In this document: positions 27,230 to 36,116 of the stretch, piece after piece
How positions within the stretch are numbered: position 1 is the stretch's first letter
How the letters are laid out: every line of letters begins with the position of its first letter
NCBI RefSeq assembly: GCF_009184545.1
Contig: NZ_QJOW01000001.1
Span: forward strand, 773,247 to 837,246
DNA from: Halosegnis rubeus
GTDB taxonomy: Archaea; Halobacteriota; Halobacteria; Halobacteriales; Haloarculaceae
Length of the DNA stretch: 64,000 bases
Direction: 5' to 3'
Translations under genes and position numbers: made by a program
Notes under the pieces: generated by a model
Told to the model about the DNA's origin: nothing
The model's input: only the letters and a program-made list of their open reading frames with translations
Databases searched by the model: none

Positions 27230-27334
27230 ATGACCCGCTATCTCCACACCACGGTGTCTGCACTCGCCGAGAGTGCAGCACGCGGCGTGGGGAACTGGAT
27301 GGGCTTCGACGCCGTCCCGACCCTCGCCGCGTAG
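27230..27334 (+). CDS. Possible 34-residue peptide
   Basis: ATG to TAG reading frame of 34 codons (begins MTRYLHTTVSALAES, ends FDAVPTLAA), about 45 bases after a TATA-like box. It could be a leader or small protein, but the DNA also forms hairpins (CTGCACTC/GAGTGCAG around 27249-27270), so it may just be part of a non-coding RNA. No ribosome binding site and no known family. Low confidence. Confidence 0.25.
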   Translation: MTRYLHTTVSALAESAARGVGNWMGFDAVPTLAA

Positions 27335-27518
27335 GCGGGCGTTGGCCCGTCACGCGACGTGATGGGTCGGGACTTCTCTGACTTCTCACGTCGCACAGCG
27401 GCGACTCGCGAGCGGCACGTGTGTGCGTGGCTCGCCACGCGCTCGCCCACCAGCCAGCGACAGCACCCTCGATAGCCACAGGTGTCCGACGGACGCGCGT
27501 TCGAATCGCGCCGAGGGG
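27335..27518 (+). ncRNA. Hairpin-rich intergenic stretch, candidate structured RNA
   Basis: No convincing gene. Perfect inverted repeats follow one another: CGGGC-GTTG-GCCCG (27336-27349), GCGACGTGA (27354-27362) with TCACGTCGC (27386-27394), GCGTGG-CTCG-CCACGC (near 27425-27440), and a tRNA-like 3' end described separately. Upstream there is a TATA-like box at 27179. The stretch does not contain the RNase P or SRP RNA signatures I would expect. It could be an unrecognised small RNA. Confidence 0.35.
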
Positions 27519-27519
27519 A
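27465..27519 (+). other. tRNA-like minifold (truncated class II tRNA remnant?)
   Basis: CCCTCG (27466-27471) pairs with CGAGGG (27512-27517). Between them are ATAGCC, as in Leu/Ser tRNA D-arms, a variable-arm-like hairpin GTCC-GAC-GGAC, and a perfect T-arm GCGCG-TTCGAAT-CGCGC (27495-27511). The discriminator position is A. No anticodon arm is present and a full D-arm is missing, so it cannot be a working tRNA. The ATG of the next gene overlaps its final A. Confidence 0.4.
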
Positions 27520-27797
27520 TGATGGCAATCCAGATGACCACCACCGAGGTCGAAACCGACCTGCGGCTGCGCATCGCGCGCGGCGACGCGGGCAGCCTCG
27601 GCGACGGTGCACGACAGCTACTCGAACAGACCGACGCGGTCGAACGCGTCGAACGAATCGACATCGGCGCGATGCAGCCGGACGCCTTCGACCTCTACGT
27701 CGACGCGACCGCCCGGCTCACCCTCGCTGACGACGCAGATATCGAGGCGGTCCGTGACGGCTTCGGCGTTGAACGCGCGGACCCCGCCGACGGATGA
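27519..27797 (+). CDS. Small hypothetical protein
   Basis: 92 residues, acidic, no signal peptide or membrane segment. I do not recognise the family. The sequence reads as one compact alpha/beta domain: EVETDLRLRIARGDAGSLGD, then a helix with LLEQTDAVERVERIDIG and a DAFDLYVDATARLTL strand pair. Possible starts are 27519, 27522 and 27534; the last (MTTTEVETDL) is where halophilic composition begins. Convergent with the MutS-like gene. Function unknown. Confidence 0.55.
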   Translation: MMAIQMTTTEVETDLRLRIARGDAGSLGDGARQLLEQTDAVERVERIDIGAMQPDAFDLYVDATARLTLADDADIEAVRDGFGVERADPADG

Positions 27798-27868
27798 GCA
27801 ACCGGAGCCAGACGAACACGCTCGACCCGCCTTGCGAGTGAGAGTGGTCGCCTCCCGTTGACGCGTTC

Positions 27869-29602
27869 TTACTCTTTCCAGCGTGCATCCGCGAGGGTGC
27901 GCTGGACGGCTTCCTCCCCGACCGCCCCAGCCAGGTGCTCGTAACCGCTGCGCTCGCCCCGGTCGGTCGCCTCCGCGACGAGCCGCGAGACGATGAACTC
28001 CGGCGTCGACTTGCCGAGTTGGCCGAAGCGCGGCTGGTAGTCCACCTCGAGTTCGAGATCCGGTGTCAGGCCCTCGGCGAAGATGCCGTCGACGCGTGCC
28101 ACCTCGGGGAGCGGTTCGAGGTCCTCGGCGAGGTGAGTGACGAACGCGCCAAGCGCTTCCCGTTCGACAGTGAGCGTCACCAACCCGTGCAGGAGGTCGG
28201 CTGCGCGGCCCGGCTCGGTGATCGCCTCGAACTCATCGACCAACATCAGGGTGCGGCCTTCGCGGGTCAACGGCGGGACGACCGACCGGAGGGTCGATTC
28301 GAGCACGCCGGCGTTGAACGATGCGTGGCGACGGTGGAAGACAATCGAGTCGACCTGCCCGACTGCGGCGGCCTCTGCCGGGACGGGCAGCCCCATCGAA
28401 GCGAGCAACTGTACCTGACACAGCGTCTCGAGGACTGTCGTCTTCCCGCCGGAGTTAGCGCCAGTCAGTACGGCCACCCGGTCGCCCGTCGGTACGTCGA
28501 GGTCGTGGTCGCCGACCGCGTAGTCGATTGGCTGCACGTCGATTCCGGCATCGAGGAGATCAAGATTGCGTGCACCCTCAACGGCAAGCGTCTCCGTCTC
28601 CACGAGGTCGGGGGCGGTGAGGTCGTACGCGACGGTAAAGCGCGCGAGCGACACGTCAAACGCGAGGTCGTCCACGACCGCGACGGCCGCGTCGATCTCC
28701 TCGCGGGTCGCCCCGACCGTCTCGCGCAGGTCGGCCGCCACGCTCGTCTCGCGCTCGTCCACGCGGGTCCGGAGCGCGGCCGCAAGCGCGCGCAGTCCTT
28801 CGGTGACGAAGCCGGCCGCGTCGGCGGCCCCCTCGGGTGCGGCGTCGCGCACCTCACTCGATGGCAGTCCCGTCTCGTCTGCGACGTGGCGGACGAACGC
28901 CGACTGGAACTCCGCGGCGTCGCGGGCGCTCGACCGGACGGCATCGAGCACGCCGTCGGGGTCGGCGGCCATGTCCTCGACCGTCGCGAGCGCGCCGCGC
29001 AGTCGGTCGAGTTCGTCGTCCGCACCAGCGCCGAGTCGGTCGTCGCCGTCGAGGGCACGGAGGGCGACAGCGGCCTCGGCCAGCCGGTCGGTGTCGAGGT
29101 CAGCGACGGCGGCGAACACGCCGGAGTCGGCGTCGGTCTCGGCGAGCGCGACGGCTGTCTCGGCGGCCGACAAGTCGCCCACTGCGCCGTCGTGGCGGTC
29201 GAACGCCTCCAGTACGGCCTCCCGGGTCGCGTCGTCGAGTGTGCGCCACGACTCGGTGGCCGCCATCACGTCGTCGAGGCGAGCACGCATCGCGTCCGTG
29301 TCGGTCAGCGGGGTCAACACGCGGATGCGGTCGCCGGCGTGGCGGGTGACGGCGTACTCCTCTGCGAGGTCGAGCAGCGACTTGTACACGTCGCGCGTGT
29401 CACGCGTCGTAAGGGTCTCTAACCCCTCGCCGCCGTTGGCGCGCCGGAGGATACGCGTCGCTCGGCCGGGGGTGAGACCGGCGTCGACGAGCGTGCGCGC
29501 GTCGGCTGATTCGATGGCCTCGACCGCCCGCTCGGTACCCAGAGACTCAGAGAGGAGCGTCGCCGTCTTTGGGCCGACGCCCCAGTACTCCTGCAGTCGC
29601 AT
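27869..29602 (-). CDS. MutS-family ATPase with N-terminal helix-hairpin-helix
   Basis: 577 residues. Residues 1-55 are a helix-hairpin-helix (VGPKTATLLSESLG and AGLTPGRATRILRR), usually a DNA-binding element. The middle is a long acidic helical region corresponding to the MutS core/clamp. The C-terminal ATPase has Walker A GANSGGKTT (381-389), LMLVDEFE as Walker B and AFVTHL. Mismatch-recognition domain I and Smr nuclease are absent, so this is not a classic MutS1 or MutS2. Related archaeal proteins are annotated as MutS-like with unproven function; recombination or junction handling is a guess. Confidence 0.82.
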   Translation of the reverse strand: MRLQEYWGVGPKTATLLSESLGTERAVEAIESADARTLVDAGLTPGRATRILRRANGGEGLETLTTRDTRDVYKSLLDLAEEYAVTRHAGDRIRVLTPLTDTDAMRARLDDVMAATESWRTLDDATREAVLEAFDRHDGAVGDLSAAETAVALAETDADSGVFAAVADLDTDRLAEAAVALRALDGDDRLGAGADDELDRLRGALATVEDMAADPDGVLDAVRSSARDAAEFQSAFVRHVADETGLPSSEVRDAAPEGAADAAGFVTEGLRALAAALRTRVDERETSVAADLRETVGATREEIDAAVAVVDDLAFDVSLARFTVAYDLTAPDLVETETLAVEGARNLDLLDAGIDVQPIDYAVGDHDLDVPTGDRVAVLTGANSGGKTTVLETLCQVQLLASMGLPVPAEAAAVGQVDSIVFHRRHASFNAGVLESTLRSVVPPLTREGRTLMLVDEFEAITEPGRAADLLHGLVTLTVEREALGAFVTHLAEDLEPLPEVARVDGIFAEGLTPDLELEVDYQPRFGQLGKSTPEFIVSRLVAEATDRGERSGYEHLAGAVGEEAVQRTLADARWKE

Positions 29603-29708
29603 ACGTGTCGGTCTGCTGGCGTCGCAAAGAACCTCTCGACGGACCGTGCTAGTGTGTCACAGTGCCAACGCAAGCCTTAAATGTGAGTAATTTTCGATAT
29701 TAAGTGTA

Positions 29709-30656
29709 ATGGCAGGTCCCACACGGCAGCGACAACGTAGCTCCGAGACGGAGTCGGAAACGGAATCGGTAGGGTGTCCCGAGTGCGAGTCCGACTCGCT
29801 CGTCCAGTCGGGGGAGGGCGAACTCATGTGTGACGACTGCGGGCTCATCATCGAGGAGTCGAACATCGACCGGGGACCGGAGTGGCGGGCGTTCAACCAC
29901 TCCGAGCGGCAGTCGAAGTCCCGCGTCGGTGCGCCGACGACCCAGACGATGCACGACAAGGGACTGACCACCCAAATCGACTGGAAGGACAAGGACGCGT
30001 ACGGTCGGTCTATCTCCTCCGAGAAGCGGAGCCAGATGCACCGGCTCCGGAAGTGGCAGGAGCGAATCCGGACGAAAGACGCCGGCGAGCGCAATCTTCA
30101 GTTCGCGCTGAGCGAAATCGACCGCATGTCCTCGGCGCTGGGCGTGCCGCGGTCGGTGCGTGAGGTCGCCTCCGTCATCTACCGGCGCGCGCTCAAAGAC
30201 GACCTGATTCGCGGTCGCTCCATCGAGGGCGTCGCCACCTCCGCGCTGTACGCGGCGTGTCGCCAGGAGGGGATTCCGCGCTCGCTCGACGAGGTAGCGG
30301 AGGTCGCCCGCGTCGAGCAGAAGGAAATCGGCCGCACGTACCGGTACATCGCGCAGGAACTCTCCTTGGGCTTGGAGCCCGTCGACCCGGTCCAGTACGT
30401 CCCGCGCTTCTGTTCGGAACTCGAACTCAGCGAGGAGGTCGAGCAGAAGACGCGCGAGATTATCGAGGTAACCGCCGAGAAGGGGATGCTCTCGGGGAAG
30501 TCGCCGACGGGGTACGCGGCGGCCGCGATCTACGCCGCCTCCCTGTTGTGCAACGAGAAGAAGACCCAACGCGAGGTCGCGAACGTCGCGCAGGTGACGG
30601 AGGTCACCATCCGGAACCGCTACCAGGAACAGATCGAAGCGCTCGACATCCACTGA
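29709..30656 (+). CDS. tfb: Transcription initiation factor IIB (TFB)
   Basis: 315 residues. The N-terminal zinc ribbon has CPEC (23-26) and CDDC (41-44), followed by the B-finger region [20 protein letters not shown], then two cyclin repeats (first with [19 protein letters not shown], second with [23 protein letters not shown] and TEVTIRNRY). It recruits RNA polymerase to TBP-bound promoters. Haloarchaea carry several TFBs that favour different promoter sets; a second one begins beyond 64 kb. A TATA-like CCTTAAATG is about 25-33 bases before the start. Confidence 0.95.
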   Translation: MAGPTRQRQRSSETESETESVGCPECESDSLVQSGEGELMCDDCGLIIEESNIDRGPEWRAFNHSERQSKSRVGAPTTQTMHDKGLTTQIDWKDKDAYGRSISSEKRSQMHRLRKWQERIRTKDAGERNLQFALSEIDRMSSALGVPRSVREVASVIYRRALKDDLIRGRSIEGVATSALYAACRQEGIPRSLDEVAEVARVEQKEIGRTYRYIAQELSLGLEPVDPVQYVPRFCSELELSEEVEQKTREIIEVTAEKGMLSGKSPTGYAAAAIYAASLLCNEKKTQREVANVAQVTEVTIRNRYQEQIEALDIH

Positions 30657-30698
30657 GCCGATACCGGGGTTTACTACCTCCCGGCGTCGTTTTAGAGC

Positions 30699-32243
30699 AT
30701 GGTTAGTTTCGACCCCGAGACGCTGCTGGGTGAGGCGACCCTCGCCGACCGCGACCACGAGACGATGTCGGTGGAGGCTCCCTTCACCGGCGAGGAGTTT
30801 GCGACGCTTCCGCTCGGCGACGAGCGCGACGTTGCACACGCCTTCGAGCGCGCCCGCGAGGCCCAATCCGACTGGGAGGCCCGCGACCCGGCAGAGCGCG
30901 CTGAGCTGCTACTCGAGTACCACGACCTGTTGTTCGACCACTCCGAGCCACTGCTCGATTTGGTCGTCGAGGAGTCCGGGAAGGCGCGGCGACACGGCTT
31001 CGAGGAGCTCATCGACACGGCGATGGCGTCCCGCCACTACGCCCACCGCGTCGAGTCGTATCTCGACGACGAGTCGCGCAAGTCGCCGATGCCGGGACTC
31101 GTTGACGTGGAAGTGAACTACCGCGCGAAGGGCGTGGTCGGCGTCATCTCGCCGTGGAACTACCCCTTGACGCTCGCCGTCTCCGACGCCGTCGCCGCGC
31201 TGCTCGCCGGCAACACCGTCGTCCTCAAGCCCGCCGAACAGACCGCCTACACCGCGCTCGCTGCCGTCGCCCTCCTGCGCGAGGCCGGCGTTCCCGAGGA
31301 CGTGATGCAGGTCGTACCGGGCACCGGACCAGATGTCGGCGAACCGCTCGTTGAGGAGAGCGACTACCTCTGTTTCACCGGCTCGTCGAAGACGGGGAGT
31401 TTCGTGGCCTCGAAGGCGGGCGAACAGCTCATCGACTGCTCGCTCGAACTCGGCGGGAAGAATCCGGCCGTCGTCATGTCAGACGCCGATATCGACGCTG
31501 CCGTGAACGGGCTCGTCCGCGGCGCGTTCACCAACGCCGGACAACTGTGTATCGCCATCGAACGGCTCTACGTCCACGAGTCGGTGCGCGAGGAGTTCAC
31601 CCGGAAGTTCGTCGCTGCGACCGAGGCGCTCGACGTCCGGCCGAGCGACGACTGGGCGGTCGAGATGGGATCGCTGCTCTCGCAGGCGCAGTTGGACAAG
31701 GTGTCCAGTCACGTCGAAGACGCCCGCGACGCCGGCGCGACGGTGCTGACCGGCGGCGAGCCGCTCCCCGACGTTGGCCCGTACGCCTACGCGCCGACTG
31801 TCCTGACCGACGTGTCCGGCGAGGCCGACCTAGCGCGACAGGAGACGTTCGGTCCAGTCGTCTCCATCTACGGCTTCGAGGACACCGACGAGGTCATCGA
31901 GCGGGCGAACGACTCCATGTACGGACTCAACGCCTCCGTCTGGACCGCCGATACCGAGCGCGGCCGCAACATCGCCCGCCGCATCGACTGCGGGACGGCG
32001 AACGTCAACGAGGCCTATGCACCCTCCTTCATTGCCCACGACGCTCCGATGGGAGGAATGAAAGACTCGGGGGTCGGCCGTCGCCACGGCGAGGAGGGGT
32101 TCTACCGATTCACCGAACCACAGACGCTCGCCACGCAGGAACGTGGCGAAATAGACTCCCCGCCAGGCGTTCCGTACAAGTGGTACGCCGCCGGGATGAA
32201 GCGCGTCTTCAAGCTGCTGCGTGACGTGCCGGGCTTCCGTTAA
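30699..32243 (+). CDS. Aldehyde dehydrogenase (NAD(P)-dependent)
   Basis: 514 residues. VVGVISPWNYPLTLAVSDA and LKPAEQTAYTA form the cofactor site, LELGGKNP holds the general base Glu, and FTNAGQLCIAIERLYV holds the catalytic Cys. The C-terminal ETFGPVVSIYGF and GGMKDSGVGRRHG are typical. The best fit is the succinate-semialdehyde dehydrogenase-like group; the substrate is not fixed by sequence. A 30-residue Lys/Arg-rich tail (KWYAAGMKRVFKLLRD) is unusual and may be a membrane contact. It starts 42 bases after tfb; co-transcription is possible. Confidence 0.88.
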   Translation: MVSFDPETLLGEATLADRDHETMSVEAPFTGEEFATLPLGDERDVAHAFERAREAQSDWEARDPAERAELLLEYHDLLFDHSEPLLDLVVEESGKARRHGFEELIDTAMASRHYAHRVESYLDDESRKSPMPGLVDVEVNYRAKGVVGVISPWNYPLTLAVSDAVAALLAGNTVVLKPAEQTAYTALAAVALLREAGVPEDVMQVVPGTGPDVGEPLVEESDYLCFTGSSKTGSFVASKAGEQLIDCSLELGGKNPAVVMSDADIDAAVNGLVRGAFTNAGQLCIAIERLYVHESVREEFTRKFVAATEALDVRPSDDWAVEMGSLLSQAQLDKVSSHVEDARDAGATVLTGGEPLPDVGPYAYAPTVLTDVSGEADLARQETFGPVVSIYGFEDTDEVIERANDSMYGLNASVWTADTERGRNIARRIDCGTANVNEAYAPSFIAHDAPMGGMKDSGVGRRHGEEGFYRFTEPQTLATQERGEIDSPPGVPYKWYAAGMKRVFKLLRDVPGFR

Positions 32244-32806
32244 GCCCGACACACCGCGAGGTCGGGGAGCAGTTCGGTCTCGTCAGGCTCCGTCGTTCGG
32301 GCATGGCGCAACATCCGGGTCACGCTCGCCAACAGCCCCATCACGGAGACGAAGACCGGTGCATTCAGGCGAGTCACTCGTCGTAGCTCCCCGACTGCAC
32401 TCTCGCGTTCCCCCTCGTCGAGGACGTGTGAGAGTGCGCCGCCGAGACACGGCGTCGCGTCGAACTGTCCGTCCAGTCCGAGCGCGCGCACGTCACCCTG
32501 CTGTGTCGTGACTCGTTCGCCTACGCCGTGTTCGTGCGCCTTCTCGCGGGCGATGTCGACCTGTCGCCCGCTCACGTCGACGAGCGTCACGTCGTAGCCG
32601 CGCTCGGCGAGCCAGACGGCGTAGCGACCACTGGCCCCGCCGACATCGAGGACGTGTCCCGAGTCGGGGAGGTGTTCCGTCAGGTACTCCGTCGTCACCT
32701 CGAACTCCAGTCGGTGGTGGAAGTCGCGGTCGAGTCGCTCCCACTCGCGCTCGCCGTACTCGTCGTAGAAGGCCGCGATGTCGTCGTCGCGCATGTCCGA
32801 AGCCAT
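32240..32806 (-). CDS. Class I SAM-dependent methyltransferase, short C-terminus
   Basis: 188 residues from MASDMRDDD (an ATG six codons upstream is also in frame). Motif I is HVLDVGGASGRYAVWLAERG, followed by VTLVDVSGRQVDIAREKA and QGDVRALGLDGQFDAT. The usual C-terminal strands of the Rossmann fold after VFVSVMGLLASVTRML are missing; the protein ends after about 25 more residues and its last four bases overlap the convergent aldehyde dehydrogenase stop. A C-terminal truncation is likely, so activity is uncertain. Substrate unknown. Confidence 0.72.
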   Translation of the reverse strand: MASDMRDDDIAAFYDEYGEREWERLDRDFHHRLEFEVTTEYLTEHLPDSGHVLDVGGASGRYAVWLAERGYDVTLVDVSGRQVDIAREKAHEHGVGERVTTQQGDVRALGLDGQFDATPCLGGALSHVLDEGERESAVGELRRVTRLNAPVFVSVMGLLASVTRMLRHARTTEPDETELLPDLAVCRA

Positions 32807-32877
32807 CGGGTGCGGAAGTGTCAACGTCTCGACCTCGCAGTCGCGACTGCTTTGTCACGGGCGCTCCAACTGCGGCT

Positions 32878-33282
32878 ATGGGCGGCACCTACACGCTTCT
32901 CATCAGACTCGCAGAGCCGACCGATATCGAGGTGGGTGCACTCGGCTGCCACCGATTCGCTGCCGGCTGGTACGGCTACACCGGGTCGGCACTCGGGGCC
33001 GGTGGGTTCTCGCGAATCGACCGCCACGCCGAGGTCGCGACCGGCGAGCGCGACACCCGCCACTGGCACATCGACTACCTGCTCGGATATCCCGACGCGA
33101 CACTCGTCGGTGACGTGCGAACCGAGGCGGACGTGGAGTGTACCGTCGCGCGAGCGCTCCCGTCTGGGCCTGTCGCCGGCTTCGGTGCATCCGACTGTGA
33201 CTGTGAGAGTCACCTCACCTACGCCCCCGACCGGGAGACGCTCGTTCGGGCGGTCGAATCAGCTCACGAACAAGCGCGCTAA
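32878..33282 (+). CDS. DUF123 family protein (GIY-YIG-like)
   Basis: 134 residues. The pattern GTYTLLIRL, WYGYTGSALGAGGFSRIDRH and RHWHIDYLL matches DUF123, a family distantly related to GIY-YIG nucleases in which the usual catalytic set is changed. CDCESHL and LVRAVESA end the domain. Family function is not established; it has been noted next to or fused with endonuclease III in some organisms, but no such gene is adjacent here. The last four bases overlap the convergent EamA transporter. Confidence 0.75.
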   Translation: MGGTYTLLIRLAEPTDIEVGALGCHRFAAGWYGYTGSALGAGGFSRIDRHAEVATGERDTRHWHIDYLLGYPDATLVGDVRTEADVECTVARALPSGPVAGFGASDCDCESHLTYAPDRETLVRAVESAHEQAR

Positions 33283-34169
33283 CGCCGGCCCCGCGCGGTG
33301 AGGTAGATGCCGCCGATGACAATGGCCCCGCCAGCGAGCGTCAGCGCGCCGGGAACCTCTCCGAGGATGACGAGCGCGAGCACGGTAGAGCCGACCGGTT
33401 CACCGACGAAGGAGACGCTGACGACCGAACTCTCGACGTGAGCCAGCGCCCAGTTGACGACGGTGTGTCCGAGCAGTCCCGGGCCGATTGCCATCCCGAG
33501 AAACAGCAGCCACTCGCGGGGGGGATACGCGAGCACGGGGTCACCGAGCGCGAGCGAGTAGGCGAGCAGCCCGCCGGCACACACGACGTAGACGACGGTG
33601 ACGTACGGCACCAAGTTGACGCGCTGGCGCACCGACCGCCCGGCGAGGACGTATAGGCCGGCGAGCACCGCGCCGGCGAGTGCGAGTAGATTTCCGAGCA
33701 CCGGCTCGGGGGCGGTCGTTCCGCCGAGTAGCCCGTCGAGACTCATCACCGCAGAGCCGGCGAGCGCGACGCCGATGCCGGCGAGCGAGCGGCGCGACAG
33801 CGACTCCCCGAACAGGAAGTATGCACCGACAGCGACGAACGCCGGCTGTGTCGTGACGAGCGTGACGCTGGCGGCGACGGTCGTCTTGTCGACGGATTCG
33901 AACCACGTCGCGAAGTGGGCCGCGAGCGCGAGCCCAGCGAGCAGCGCAGACAGCAGGTCACGGCGGTCGAACTTCTGAAACTCCGCGCCCGAACGGAGAG
34001 ACAGCGGCGCGAGCAACAGCAGCGTCAGCGTGACTCGCCAGAACGCCATCGGCCCGCTCGGGACGTTGGAGAACCGAATCAGGATTGCGCTCGTTGAGAC
34101 GGCGACGATGGCGACGGCCAGTGCGGCCATCGGCGGCGTCCGTCGTTCGAGCGCGGCGAGCAGTCCCAC
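33279..34169 (-). CDS. EamA/DMT family transporter
   Basis: 296 residues with ten predicted helices in two EamA repeats (first begins ALAVAIVAVSTSAILIRFS, second LLALAGAVLAGLYVLAGR). SNVPSGPMAFWRV and THxxx-type ATWFESVDKTTVAASVTLV are familiar DMT elements. Substrate unknown. Independent of the EamA protein at 15.8 kb, with low visible similarity. It ends convergently on the DUF123 gene with a four-base overlap. Confidence 0.85.
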   Translation of the reverse strand: MGLLAALERRTPPMAALAVAIVAVSTSAILIRFSNVPSGPMAFWRVTLTLLLLAPLSLRSGAEFQKFDRRDLLSALLAGLALAAHFATWFESVDKTTVAASVTLVTTQPAFVAVGAYFLFGESLSRRSLAGIGVALAGSAVMSLDGLLGGTTAPEPVLGNLLALAGAVLAGLYVLAGRSVRQRVNLVPYVTVVYVVCAGGLLAYSLALGDPVLAYPPREWLLFLGMAIGPGLLGHTVVNWALAHVESSVVSVSFVGEPVGSTVLALVILGEVPGALTLAGGAIVIGGIYLTARGRR

Positions 34170-34244
34170 ACCTTCGCTCGTCGGGGCCGGTAATTACCTG
34201 TTTCTCTCGCTCGGTATTCTGCTCGCTCGTCTCCAGTCACTGAC

Positions 34245-34733
34245 TCACTCGAAGTGGGCCTTCGTTGCGCGGTGACGGTGATAGAACATCGGCTCGAAGC
34301 CCAGTCCGCCGAACGGCTCTGCGAGTTTCCCGAGCGGGCCGCCCGGGAGGCGATAGACGACGCGGTCGTCGACGAGCGTTTCGCCGGCCTCGTTCTCGAA
34401 GAAGCGGTGGGTGTGTTCCCACTCCGGAAACGGACCGTCTTCCATCACGTCCCGGAAGTACGCGCGGCCGTTGTCGAGGTCGACCTCGCGCTCGGTGATG
34501 ACTGAGGTCCACGACTGGCGCGGCCCGACGTCGAGGGGACGCAGCGACATCTCGATGCATGCGCCCTCCTCCAGAATTTCCGGGTCGGTCTCGCCGTTAG
34601 GGCCGATGACAGTGTTGATTTCGAGGTTGGCGACGCCGGGCGTGAGTTCGGTCAGGCCGGCGACACGCGAGTGGAAGTCCCAGACCTCATTGAGTGGTGC
34701 ATCGACCCACGTGGCGCGGTGGTATGTCGGCAT
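34245..34733 (-). CDS. SRPBCC (START-like) ligand-binding protein
   Basis: 162 residues. ATWVDAPLNEVWDFHSRVAGLTELTPG is the opening strand-helix of polyketide cyclase/dehydrase-type SRPBCC proteins, and DDRVVYRLPGGPLGKLAEPF forms the closing long helix region. These proteins hold a hydrophobic ligand; no catalytic residue can be assigned. The next gene upstream, the Lrp regulator at 34774, is on the same strand 40 bases away, so they may share a transcript. Confidence 0.75.
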   Translation of the reverse strand: MPTYHRATWVDAPLNEVWDFHSRVAGLTELTPGVANLEINTVIGPNGETDPEILEEGACIEMSLRPLDVGPRQSWTSVITEREVDLDNGRAYFRDVMEDGPFPEWEHTHRFFENEAGETLVDDRVVYRLPGGPLGKLAEPFGGLGFEPMFYHRHRATKAHFE

Positions 34734-34773
34734 ACCCGAACAACGGGCGGCGAGGGGAAAACAGTCGCGGCGG

Positions 34774-35202
34774 CTACTTCAGTCGTTCCTGCAGGAAGGA
34801 GGGGTGGGCTTCCTCGACGCCGTCGACAGAGAGGATGTCCTCGGAGATGACGGAGCCGACGGCGTTGCCGTCCGTCCCTCGGACTTCGGCCATCAGCGTG
34901 TGGTCGCCCGACGAGGCGTACAGCGCTTCGACGGAGTCGAGAGCGGCCAACTGCCGGGAGGCCTCCACGTACTGCTCGCTCGCGACCTCGATGCCGACCA
35001 GCGCGATGGAGCGTGACGCGAGTTTCTTCGGGTCGATGTCGGCGGAGTAGCCGACGATGACACCGTCCGATTCCAGCTTGTCGACGTACTTGCGAACCGT
35101 CGGCTTCGAGACACTCGCTTGGTCCGCAATCTCGGCGTAGGAGGCCTGGGCGTCCTCCTCTAACACCGAGAGGATACGTTCCTCGGTGGTGTCGGTACTC
35201 AT
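34774..35202 (-). CDS. Lrp/AsnC family transcriptional regulator
   Basis: 142 residues. Helix-turn-helix: ERILSVLEEDAQASYAEIA then ASVSKPTVRKYVDKLESDG; effector domain: LVGIEVASEQYVEASRQLAALDSVEALYASSGDHTLMAEVRG, which holds the G-D amino acid-sensing pattern. A minus-strand TATA-like GATACTTTTC (about 35228-35236) lies 26-34 bases before the ATG, consistent with a leaderless mRNA. Divergent from hisF, which could be a target, but that is inference. Confidence 0.88.
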   Translation of the reverse strand: MSTDTTEERILSVLEEDAQASYAEIADQASVSKPTVRKYVDKLESDGVIVGYSADIDPKKLASRSIALVGIEVASEQYVEASRQLAALDSVEALYASSGDHTLMAEVRGTDGNAVGSVISEDILSVDGVEEAHPSFLQERLK

Positions 35203-35293
35203 ACTACGTCATTTCGCGCGACGAGAAAAGTATCTTCCGTATGCGAAACTCTGGCGACGAAACCGTGAAACCGTCCCCGGGAGTAGCAGGGGT

Positions 35294-36109
35294 ATGACCC
35301 TGACGAAGCGCATCATTCCCTGTATCGACGTGGACTTAGACGACGAGGGGAACGCCGCCGTCTACACCGGCGTCAACTTCGAGGAACTCGAATACACCGG
35401 CGACCCCGTAGAGATGGCGAAAAAGTACAACGAAGCCGGCGCAGACGAGTTCGTCTTCCTCGATATCACGGCCAGCGCTGAGGGGCGCGAGACGATGCTC
35501 GACACCGTCTCCGCCGTGGCTGACGAGGTGTTCATCCCCCTGACCGTCGGCGGCGGCATCCGGACGAAAGCCGACATCAAGGAGACGCTCCGTGCCGGCG
35601 CGGACAAGGTCTCTATCAACTCTGGGGCAATCGCCGAGCCGTCGCTCGTGAACGAAGGTGCACGCGCCTTCGGCTCGCAGTGTATCGTCATCTCCATCGA
35701 CGCGCGCCGCCGCTTCGACGAGCAGGGCGAACACTACGTCGAGGTGGACGGCGAGTCCTGCTGGTTCGAGTGCACCGTCAAGGGCGGCCGCGAGGGGACC
35801 GACCTCGACGTGGTGGAGTGGGCCAACGAGGTCGAATCGCGCGGCGCTGGTGAACTGTTCGTCAACAGCATCGACGCCGACGGAACGAAAGACGGCTACG
35901 ACATCCCGCTCACGAAGGCAGTCTGTGACAGCGTCTCCACGCCGGTCATCGCCTCCTCCGGCTGTGGCGGTCCCGAGGATATGTACGAGGTGTTCACCGA
36001 CGCCGGGGCCGATGCCGGTCTCGCAGCTTCCATCTTTCACTTCGACGAGTTCGGTATCGGTGAAGTGAAGCGGTATCTAGACGAGAAGGGTATCCCGGTC
36101 CGACTGTAA
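35294..36109 (+). CDS. hisF: Imidazole glycerol phosphate synthase, cyclase subunit
   Basis: 271-residue TIM barrel. [11 protein letters not shown] has the first catalytic Asp (residue 11 region), VISIDARR the second. [25 protein letters not shown] and [11 protein letters not shown] are the two phosphate-binding half-barrel loops. It uses ammonia from HisH to make imidazole glycerol phosphate and AICAR in histidine synthesis. HisH and the other his genes are not in the window, so the pathway is scattered. The longer frame upstream reads through the Lrp promoter region and is rejected. Confidence 0.95.
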   Translation: MTLTKRIIPCIDVDLDDEGNAAVYTGVNFEELEYTGDPVEMAKKYNEAGADEFVFLDITASAEGRETMLDTVSAVADEVFIPLTVGGGIRTKADIKETLRAGADKVSINSGAIAEPSLVNEGARAFGSQCIVISIDARRRFDEQGEHYVEVDGESCWFECTVKGGREGTDLDVVEWANEVESRGAGELFVNSIDADGTKDGYDIPLTKAVCDSVSTPVIASSGCGGPEDMYEVFTDAGADAGLAASIFHFDEFGIGEVKRYLDEKGIPVRL

Positions 36110-36116
36110 CACACTC

